Assembly (NCBI GenBank): GCA_019637195.1
Contig: JAHBWA010000024.1
Coordinates: 20,261 to 84,260, forward strand
Direction: 5' to 3'
Source of the DNA: Labilithrix sp.
Lineage (GTDB): Bacteria; Myxococcota_A; Polyangia; Polyangiales; Polyangiaceae
DNA length: 64,000 bases
The position numbers and the translations under genes are program-made. Of the stretch, positions 57,678 through 64,000 are shown one piece after another. The notes under the pieces are model-generated. The model saw only the letters and a program-made list of their open reading frames with translations, did not search any database and was not told the origin of the DNA. Position 1 is the first letter of the stretch, and each line of letters opens with the position of its first letter.

Positions 57678-58904
57678 TCACGCGGGAGCCGGGCGACGGA
57701 GGACGAGCTCCACGCCGCGGGAGACGGCGATCGCGGGGACGATGAACGCGATCGCGCCGATCGCGATCGCGGCCTCGCTCTGGTGCATCGTCCTCTGGAC
57801 GAGCGCGGCGCCCGCGCCGCCGGCCGCGAGACCTACGGCGAGCGAGGCGAACGAGCGGAGCCGCTGCTGGTGCGGGTGAGCGGCGTCGCTCCGGGCGCTC
57901 GTCACGAGGCCCACGAGCAGCGCGAGCGCGACGAGCGCCACGCCGCACACCTGCGCGAGCGCGTGGAAGGACCAGTAGCGGATCGCGAGCGAGGGCACGA
58001 AGAAGAGGCACGTGAACGTCTCGAGCGCCGTCCGGAGACCGGCGAGGCTCGGCGACGAGGGCGAGTCGTCGGCCTCGCGCGCGAGCGCGTCGCCCACGGA
58101 GACCGCGCGCGCGGACGCGACGGCGACGACCGCGGTCAGCATCAGGATCGGAAACAGCTGGCGGAGGTGCGCGAGGTTGTAGAGGAGGAACACATCGTAG
58201 ACGACGAGCACGAAGGCCGCGATCGCGCTCGCGCCCACCATGAACACGAGGAGCCCGAGCACGCCGCGCGCGTGCTCGTCCCTCGGCGGCGCCGACCTTC
58301 GCGCGGACCAGCGGACGTAGAACGGGACGACGACGCATGCGAGGGCGCGGAGCGCGAGGTCGTCCATCGTCCATGGGTTCGCGAGGCGGAGCTCGGTCAA
58401 GCCGAACGCGGCGGTGAAGGAGAGCGACGCCAGCGCCAGGACCGGGAGGCGCGTGAGCGCGAGGTAGACCCGGCTCGACAGGAGGCGAGCGACCGAGAGG
58501 TACGCGAAGAGGGTGAACGGCAGCTCGAGGAACGCCTGCACCCGGAGCACGCTCGGCGACATCCACCGCGCGGCCCCCGGGAGCGACGCGAGCAGGCGGA
58601 TCACCGGCCCGTCGTCGACCGCGCACCACCCCGCGCCGAGGTACCTGGCGAGAAACGACGGGTCGCCGCCGTGAGCTCGGAGGACGTACGCGTTGAAGAG
58701 GAGCTGGTTCACGAACAGGAGCAGGCAGACGAGCCCGAGCTGCGCGAGCGGGTGCGCGGCGAGCGCGCCGCGGCGACAGGGCGGCCTCGCCGATTCCCCG
58801 CCGCGCGCGCGAGAGAAATCCCAGAGCGCGATCCCGAGCGCCGCGCCCGTCGACGCCAGAACGGTGAGCGCATACCCCGCGGCGATCGTCGAGCGGTCGA
58901 GCAT
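57678..58904 (-). CDS. polytopic membrane protein, function unknown
   Basis: This 408-aa protein is mostly hydrophobic, with about ten predicted membrane segments (for example ALTVLASTGAALGIALWDF, QLGLVCLLLFVNQLLFN, GVLGLLVFMVGASAIAAFVLVV, FPILMLTAVVAVASA, ALVALALLVGLVTSA, AAIAIGAIAFIVPAIAVSRG). There is no obvious transporter or enzyme signature. The ATG at 58904 has only a poor ribosome site, so the true start may differ. No neighbour shares its transcript clearly. Confidence 0.6.
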   Translation of the reverse strand: MLDRSTIAAGYALTVLASTGAALGIALWDFSRARGGESARPPCRRGALAAHPLAQLGLVCLLLFVNQLLFNAYVLRAHGGDPSFLARYLGAGWCAVDDGPVIRLLASLPGAARWMSPSVLRVQAFLELPFTLFAYLSVARLLSSRVYLALTRLPVLALASLSFTAAFGLTELRLANPWTMDDLALRALACVVVPFYVRWSARRSAPPRDEHARGVLGLLVFMVGASAIAAFVLVVYDVFLLYNLAHLRQLFPILMLTAVVAVASARAVSVGDALAREADDSPSSPSLAGLRTALETFTCLFFVPSLAIRYWSFHALAQVCGVALVALALLVGLVTSARSDAAHPHQQRLRSFASLAVGLAAGGAGAALVQRTMHQSEAAIAIGAIAFIVPAIAVSRGVELVLRRPAPA

Positions 58905-59105
58905 CCTTCGAGATTGTAGGTCGCGGCGCCGCCGGCACACGGTCACCCAGCGGCGCCGCGTGACCGTTCGAGATCGATCTCCGACCGTCCACCCGCCGCG
59001 CCCCCCGTGCGTCCGGTTCGTGCCCCGGAGCCGACGCGCGCCCCAGAAGCGAGAATCGCCAAAACCGGCATTGCCGGCCGCCCGGCGAGCGGTAGTGTGT
59101 GCTCC

Positions 59106-60734
59106 GTGCCTCGCCGACGCCTCCTCGCAGGTTCCCTCCCGTTGGTGGCGAGCTCCTTCCTCGCGCTCGTCCACTGCGGTGGTGATCCGCCGCCCGATGC
59201 CGATCCCGACGCGGACGCAGGCCCCGACGCGCCGAGGCCGCGGCCCGACGCGAGCGCCGCGCCGGACGCCGACGGCCGCCCCTCCTCCAGGACCGAGGGC
59301 CCGGGCAGTCGGTTCGAGCCGCTCTACAACGTGCGCAACTTCGAGGACGGCACGGAGGACGTGCAGTTCGCTGACCTGTTCCAGGACACCAAGCTCCGTA
59401 TCTTTTGCCGCATCCGCGAGGCCGGCTCGAGCGAGCACCGGTGCATGCCGTTCCTCGAGGAGGGGTTCGAGGGGTTCGCCGATTCGTCGTGCTCGCAGCC
59501 AGCCGTCGTGCTGACGGGCACACCTTCAGGGATCACCCCGTTCGCCAATCTCGCCAACCTCGAGCCATGCGCGCCACGCATCGTTCGGCTGAACGCGCTC
59601 CGGAGCGGCCAAGCGTACCGCAGAGACGAGCACGGCCAGTGCCGCCCTCTCTCGAGGGACTCGCACTACACGACGTTGCCCACCGCGGTCCCGCTGTCGA
59701 CGTTCGGTGCCTTCACGCGGACGGCGGATACGGTCGTCATGCCTCGCGAGCGCGGCGGAACGAAGCTCGCGCTCGAGCGCTGGCGCTTCGATGGAGAGGA
59801 CGGAAGCTTCCAGCTTGCCCCGCCACGGATCGTGGACGTCCTGCGGAGCGCGGAGGGCACGGTCCACCGGACGATGGACCGTGCCCTCCGCTTCTTTCCG
59901 TCATCGGCGCGCGTGCGGCTCACCAGCCACATGTTCGCGGAGCCGACGTGCACCACCCCGGTGCTCCAGTCACGCCCGAACGACCCGTGGGCCTGCCACG
60001 CCGACGCGCGGCGTACGAACATCGCGTCGAGGGCCGAGCCGATCGAGCCCGGCTGCGTCGGCTGGCGCGCGGTCCGGGAGCCGGCCGGTGACCCGTTGCA
60101 ACTCGTTCATCGCCAGGAGCAGGCCACGTGTGGCGAGGCCGAGCCCGTGTTCTTCGGCGAGCGCCTCTACGCGTCCCAACCGCTCGACGAGATCCCCCAG
60201 GACACGCTGGTCCCGGTCGCGCGAACGTTCGTGACCACGACGAAGCACACGGTGCCAGGCTCGAAGCTCGATGCACGGTCGGTGCTGGTCACGAGCGCAG
60301 ACGGCCTCGAGCTGGAGGAGCGGGGCTCGGGGTTGTTCCTCTCGAAGTACGACGTCCCCTGCACGGACGACTATCACTCCCGTTCGACCACGGAGCGATG
60401 TGTCCCCGACGTCCCACGGAATCAGGACTACGGGATCTTCTCCGACGCGGCGTGCACCCAGGCGCTCATCGCGTTGCTCAACGACGACGCGTGCGCTCCC
60501 GCGAAGCTCTACCGAAGCGGGGACGGTAGCAGCAGCGACCTCTTCGAGCGCCCGACCGGGGCGCCCGTGACCGCGGACACGTTCTACAGGAGCGGCGGGA
60601 ACGGAGAGTGCACTCCGTTCACCGCCCAGCACGACACGTACGTGTACCTCGCGCGCGGCACGCCCGTGGAGGTCCCGCTCGCGGAGCTCCCGCGCCTCTT
60701 CGGGCGCCGCCTGGCGAAGGCCAGCGAGCTCTAA
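59106..60734 (+). CDS. secreted lipoprotein, function unknown
   Basis: This 542-aa protein starts with GTG (VPRRRLLAGSLPLVASSFLALVHCGGD, lipobox ALVHC). An Asp/Pro/Ala-rich linker follows. The body contains a repeated element: an aromatic-Cys unit built on SxxxC at about every 90-100 residues (FADSSCSQPAVVLTG, FAEPTCTTPVLQSRP, FSDAACTQALIALLN) followed by a Tyr/Val strand and a Cys-Pro-x-Thr/Ser unit (QCRPLSRD, GECTPFTAQ). So it is a modular all-beta protein of about four repeats. No family recognised. Confidence 0.65.
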   Translation: MPRRRLLAGSLPLVASSFLALVHCGGDPPPDADPDADAGPDAPRPRPDASAAPDADGRPSSRTEGPGSRFEPLYNVRNFEDGTEDVQFADLFQDTKLRIFCRIREAGSSEHRCMPFLEEGFEGFADSSCSQPAVVLTGTPSGITPFANLANLEPCAPRIVRLNALRSGQAYRRDEHGQCRPLSRDSHYTTLPTAVPLSTFGAFTRTADTVVMPRERGGTKLALERWRFDGEDGSFQLAPPRIVDVLRSAEGTVHRTMDRALRFFPSSARVRLTSHMFAEPTCTTPVLQSRPNDPWACHADARRTNIASRAEPIEPGCVGWRAVREPAGDPLQLVHRQEQATCGEAEPVFFGERLYASQPLDEIPQDTLVPVARTFVTTTKHTVPGSKLDARSVLVTSADGLELEERGSGLFLSKYDVPCTDDYHSRSTTERCVPDVPRNQDYGIFSDAACTQALIALLNDDACAPAKLYRSGDGSSSDLFERPTGAPVTADTFYRSGGNGECTPFTAQHDTYVYLARGTPVEVPLAELPRLFGRRLAKASEL

Positions 60735-60739
60735 CTCGC

Positions 60740-60765
60740 GGTCGCCGCGCTCGCGGGAGGCGACC
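60740..60765. terminator. GC hairpin between convergent genes
   Basis: GGTCGCC (60740-60746) pairs with GGCGACC (60759-60765) around a 12-base loop, 6 bases after the lipoprotein stop and before the convergent TPR gene end. No T-run follows. Confidence 0.35.
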
Positions 60766-60774
60766 CCGCCGTGA

Positions 60775-62817
60775 CTACTTGAGCCCTTCGCTGCCGACGA
60801 ACTCGTCGGGCCAGTCGTCTCCTTCGAACGGCCAGTACTCCTCGTCGTCGCGCAGGTAGCGGGCGGCGTCGAGCGAGTCGAGCGCGTCCTTCGGGAGATA
60901 GCCGGCGTTGATCGCCTCGATCTCGACCTCGAGCGCGCGCTTCTTGCCGAGCACCGACTCGATGCGTCCGAGGCGGGCGCGGCGGAGGAGGCGCGAGAGA
61001 CGGAGATCGAGGCGGCGCAGCGCGTCCTTCGCGAGCGCCCCCTCGGCGGCGGCGAGCTCGCTCCGCGTCCCTTCGATCTCGCGGCCGAGCGCGACGGCGT
61101 AGGCGGCGTCGGCGCGGAGCAGCTCGGGGAGGTCACGCCCCGCGGCCTCGGCGGCGGCGGCCTCCGTCGCGGCGACCGACCCTCGGCCGAAGCGCCCCTC
61201 GAGCTCCGCGAGCTCCTTCGCGAGCGGCGCGATCTTGTCGGCGGGCGCGCGGGCCTGCACGAGCTCGTCGATCTGGCGGCGCACGCCGTCGAGCGCGGCG
61301 CGCGCGTCGTTCGCCTTCTCCTCCGGATCGCCGCGCTCGTCGACGGCAGGGCGCACGCCGCCGGTCGTGGCCAGGCTGCGCTGCATGTCGCCGAGCATGC
61401 CGATCGTCAGCCGGAGACCGCTCGTCTCGCGATCGAGCACGGCGCGGCGCTTCGCGATCTCGCCGTAGACCGGGTCGACGCGCACGAGCGCGGCGACCGC
61501 GCGGAGCTGCTCGGGGGTGACGGCGGCGCCGGACGCGTCCGTACCGGCGGCGTCCGCGCCGCTGCGGGCGGCGGCCAGCAGGGCGAACGTCCCGCGCTCG
61601 CTCTGGCCGAGGCGCCTCGCCGCGTCGCGCGTCGGCTCGTAGTCCTTGAGGAAGGCCTGGAGCTTGGCGTCGGCCGACGGGAAGCGGCAGAGCGCGAGGT
61701 CGATGTACGCGTCGAGGATGCGCGCCTCGTCCTCGTAGCGGTGATGCACCTTGAGGCCCTTGAGCTCGTCGAGCAGCTCGCGCGCGCCTTCGTAGTCCTT
61801 CTTCTCGTAGCGCGTCGTCGCGGCCTCGTAGAGCGCCTCGGCGAGGCGGTCGGAGTCGCGCGGCACGAGGTAGTAGTAGTAGCGCGCGTCGTCGTGGCGG
61901 AGCTGCTCGTGCGCCACGCGCCCGAGCGCGAGGCGCGCGAGATCGCGCACGGCGAAGAAGCGCTCGTCGGCGAACACCGGCACGGTCTGATCCTGCCGCT
62001 TCGGATCGGCGACCTTGCAGAACAGGTCCTCGCCCTCCTTGAGGCGCCCTCGCTCGACCTGGATCAAGCCGGAGAGGTACGTCGCCTGCGACCAGAAGCG
62101 CGAGGTCTGCGGGACCTCGGCGAAGGCGACGAGCGCGCCGTCGGGATCGCCGGCCGCCTGCTTCGCGCGGCCTCGGAGGTAGGCGATCTCGGCGCGCACC
62201 TCGGGCGGCGCGCTCGCCGGAACGACCTCGAGATCCTTCAGACCGGCGTCGAACGCGCGCGTCTCGAGCGCGATCTCGACGATGCGCCGCACGGCGCGCC
62301 GCGCGTACGGGCCGTACTGCTCCCACGATCCCTTCGCGGCGAGCGAGCGCCGGAGGTAGGCGCGCGCCGACTCGTGGATCCCGGCCGACGCGAGCGCGTG
62401 ACCGAGGAGGTAGAGCGCGGCGCGCCCCTCCGGCGTCTCGGCCGAAGCGTCGAAGCGCGGGTGCTCGACGATCTCGGTGAGCTTCGCGATCGCCTCGTCG
62501 TGACGTCCCGTCGAGACGAGGGCCTCGGCGTCCGCGACGCGCTCGGAGAGCCGCTCGGTGACGCCGTCCTGCGACCCGAGGCGCCGCTTGAGCATCGCGT
62601 CGTGGTACGCGCGCATCCGATCGCCGCGCGTCGGATCGACCGGGGCCGCCGGCTTGGGGGGCGGCGGCGCCGGAGCGTGCTCGGGCTCGCGCTCCGGCTC
62701 CGCGTCGCCCGGCGGCGAGGGCGGAGGCGGAGGCGGCGCAGGCGACGGCTGCGCCTGCGCGAGGACGATCGACGACGCGAACGCGAAGCAGACGCCGAGC
62801 GCGAGGGGGCGTCGCAT
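60775..62817 (-). CDS. TPR/coiled-coil periplasmic protein, GltC/NfsC-like
   Basis: This 680-aa protein has a signal peptide (ALGVCFAFASSIVLAQAQ), a Pro-rich section and TPR-like repeats from about residue 95 to 380 (ADAEALVSTGRHDEAIAKLT, YLRGRAKQAAGDPDGALVAF, EKKDYEGARELLDELKGLK), followed by a long coiled-coil part. The C-terminus is acidic and aromatic (YLRDDEEYWPFEGDDWPDEF). GltC of Myxococcus has nearly the same length and the same place after barrel genes. ATG at 62817 lies 2 bases after the stop of the previous gene. Confidence 0.78.
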   Translation of the reverse strand: MRRPLALGVCFAFASSIVLAQAQPSPAPPPPPPSPPGDAEPEREPEHAPAPPPPKPAAPVDPTRGDRMRAYHDAMLKRRLGSQDGVTERLSERVADAEALVSTGRHDEAIAKLTEIVEHPRFDASAETPEGRAALYLLGHALASAGIHESARAYLRRSLAAKGSWEQYGPYARRAVRRIVEIALETRAFDAGLKDLEVVPASAPPEVRAEIAYLRGRAKQAAGDPDGALVAFAEVPQTSRFWSQATYLSGLIQVERGRLKEGEDLFCKVADPKRQDQTVPVFADERFFAVRDLARLALGRVAHEQLRHDDARYYYYLVPRDSDRLAEALYEAATTRYEKKDYEGARELLDELKGLKVHHRYEDEARILDAYIDLALCRFPSADAKLQAFLKDYEPTRDAARRLGQSERGTFALLAAARSGADAAGTDASGAAVTPEQLRAVAALVRVDPVYGEIAKRRAVLDRETSGLRLTIGMLGDMQRSLATTGGVRPAVDERGDPEEKANDARAALDGVRRQIDELVQARAPADKIAPLAKELAELEGRFGRGSVAATEAAAAEAAGRDLPELLRADAAYAVALGREIEGTRSELAAAEGALAKDALRRLDLRLSRLLRRARLGRIESVLGKKRALEVEIEAINAGYLPKDALDSLDAARYLRDDEEYWPFEGDDWPDEFVGSEGLK

Positions 62818-62819
62818 CG

Positions 62820-63620
62820 TCACTTCCCCACGGGCTTCGCCACCGCCTTCACGCGGAAGCGGAGATCGTACTTGCCGCTCCGATCCGACGGGAAGTCGCC
62901 GCCCATCGACGAGTCGTCGAGGATCTTCACCTGGACGTCGACCTTGTGGTCGCGCGGGACGTCGACGGTGAAGCGCGAGCGCTGCGAGGTGCGGAAGGCC
63001 TCGTCGCGCGTGTCCTTCCGCTCGACGTCGACTGTCACGGCGTGACGCCCGGGCGCGACCGCGTGGTCGTAGACCGCCGTCATGTCCGAGGCCGCGAACG
63101 TCTGCGGCGCCGTGAAGACGACGCCGTCGTCGAGCGAGACGGTGAGCCGGCTGATCTTCGCGCGGTCGCCGTCGGTCTGGAGCGCGACGGAGATGCGCGA
63201 CTGATAGAGGTTGTCCGCGACGGCCGCCACGCGCGCGCGGAGGGCCGCGATGTCCGCGAGCAGGCGGTCGTAGTCGACGGGCACACCGGCGTCGACGGCG
63301 TTGCTCGGCAGCTCCGGCGGCTGCGGGTTGAGCGGCGACAGGCGGCCCCCGTCGGTGACCTCGCTGGGCGGCGGGGGCGGCGGAGCCTCGGAGGCGGCCG
63401 GGGCCTCGCCGTTCGCGCCGTTCGGCTCCTCGACGGGCGGCGGAGCCTGGGCGTCGACCTTGACCGCGGCGGCGGGCTTGGGCTTCGCCGGCGCGCGGGG
63501 CTTCGTCTGCGCGAGCGCGATCGTCGCGAGCACCGGCGCGCACGCCACGAGCAGGGCGAGGACGAGGCGGCGCGGGCGACGACGGCTCCTGTGCATGGCG
63601 ACTCCCATGGTACGGGTCAT
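62820..63620 (-). CDS. Ala/Pro/Lys-rich exported protein in the barrel-GltC-like operon
   Basis: This 266-aa protein starts with ATG at 63620, overlapping the barrel gene's stop (ATGA). A signal sequence (RLVLALLVACAPVLATIALAQ) is followed by a Pro/Ala/Lys linker of the kind that often gets the wrong label dihydrolipoamide acyltransferase. A short coiled coil (LLADIAALRARVAAVADNLYQ) then leads to a beta-rich domain of about 100 residues (SVALQTDGDRAKISRLTVSLD, GVVFTAPQTFAASD, GRHAVTVDVERKD). Internal ATGs at 63608 and 63596 are possible. Function unknown; coupling suggests it serves the same envelope machine. Confidence 0.72.
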   Translation of the reverse strand: MTRTMGVAMHRSRRRPRRLVLALLVACAPVLATIALAQTKPRAPAKPKPAAAVKVDAQAPPPVEEPNGANGEAPAASEAPPPPPPSEVTDGGRLSPLNPQPPELPSNAVDAGVPVDYDRLLADIAALRARVAAVADNLYQSRISVALQTDGDRAKISRLTVSLDDGVVFTAPQTFAASDMTAVYDHAVAPGRHAVTVDVERKDTRDEAFRTSQRSRFTVDVPRDHKVDVQVKILDDSSMGGDFPSDRSGKYDLRFRVKAVAKPVGK

Positions 63621-64000
63621 CCGCCGAACGGGAAGAAGATGCTGACGCCGCCCGTGAGGACGATGTCGTTGACGATGTGCTCTTCGCCGATGAGCGTCTG
63701 CTTGAGGATGCGGTCGCGCACGTCGACGCGAACGGCGAACCACTTGCCGAAGTACCACTTGGTCCCGAGGCCGAAGCTCCCGGTGAGGCCCTGCGACGTC
63801 GAGTCGTCGGTCACGCCGGCGCCGAGCGCGGCGTTGAAGTCGAAGCGCGTGATGCCGCCGCCCATCCAGCGAAGCTTGCCGTAGGCGAAGCTCCAGACGA
63901 GGTGCCCGAAATAGAGGCGCCCCGGGCGGTCGGTCCGCTCCTCGACCTGGACCTGCGGGTAGCGCCGCTCGTACGAGTCGGTCGCCGCGGTCCGGAAGCG
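63617..64000 (-). CDS. Myxococcota outer-membrane beta-barrel protein (partial, N-terminus off right edge)
   Basis: The frame is open to the right edge, giving the last 127 residues. They match the C-terminal strands of the GltA/GltB/NfsA/NfsB-type outer-membrane barrels: LYFGHLVWSFAYGKLRWMG, FDFNAALGAGVTDDS, TGSFGLGTKWYFGKWFAVRVDVRD and NDIVLTGGVSIFFPFGG (in part), with alternating hydrophobic residues and a terminal aromatic strand. In Myxococcus such barrels form the outer-membrane part of the gliding/spore-coat complex and precede gltC. The stop overlaps the next start by four bases. Confidence 0.82.
   Translation of the reverse strand, partial: RFRTAATDSYERRYPQVQVEERTDRPGRLYFGHLVWSFAYGKLRWMGGGITRFDFNAALGAGVTDDSTSQGLTGSFGLGTKWYFGKWFAVRVDVRDRILKQTLIGEEHIVNDIVLTGGVSIFFPFGG

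Overview
The window is high-GC bacterial DNA that reads like a myxobacterium (Myxococcota, probably Polyangiales). The evidence is gene content: many secreted cysteine-, proline- or glycine-rich lipoproteins, AgmX/PglI-type TonB-like and Glt/Nfs-type TPR envelope proteins, a Myxococcota-type outer-membrane beta-barrel protein, and GTG/ATG starts coupled by 4-base overlaps. Both edges cut through genes (a Cys-rich lipoprotein on the left, the beta-barrel protein on the right).

Layout. 1-9.7 kb: partial Cys-rich lipoprotein, PcrA/UvrD helicase, grpE followed by a dnaK whose 3' two-fifths is broken by many frameshifts, a double-PilZ protein, a LuxR-type regulator and a DRE-TIM metallolyase. 9.7-13.5 kb: a minus-strand group of envelope proteins, including a collagen-like glycine-rich lipoprotein. 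13.5-16.4 kb: ftsE-ftsX-EnvC-like M23 factor. 16.6-18.2 kb: a papain-like peptidase with a good terminator. 18.2-22.7 kb: an HME-RND metal efflux pump and its adaptor. 22.8-24.3 kb: an FHA-like/AgmX-domain (GltG/NfsG-like) protein.

24.5-40.4 kb is the most remarkable part. One compact plus-strand run of overlapping or nearly touching genes encodes an AddB-like nuclease, an AddA-like helicase-nuclease and a type I-G (formerly I-U) CRISPR-Cas system: cas3 with a C-terminal HD domain, a GSU0052/Csb3-like subunit, csb1 (cas7), an unusually long csb2 (cas5-cas6), a 34-codon ORF, a cas4-cas1 fusion and cas2. A structured leader and a minimal array of two 36-nt repeats and one 38-nt spacer follow. 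The operon would thus join end-processing nucleases of the RecBCD/AddAB class to CRISPR adaptation and interference.

40.4-52.2 kb: ordinary accessory content: lipoproteins, a tandem pair of Cys-rich secreted paralogues, a 2OG-Fe(II) oxygenase, an AdhP-like dehydrogenase, two secreted alpha/beta hydrolases and a ferritin-like protein. 52.3-57.5 kb: a translationally coupled three-gene TPR set resembling GltD-GltE-GltF/NfsD-E-F. 57.7-60.7 kb: a polytopic membrane protein and a lipoprotein. 60.8-64 kb: a second coupled set (beta-barrel, Ala/Pro-rich protein, GltC-like TPR protein). With the AgmX-domain gene at 23 kb, pieces of a Glt/Nfs-like envelope machine lie on both sides of the CRISPR operon.
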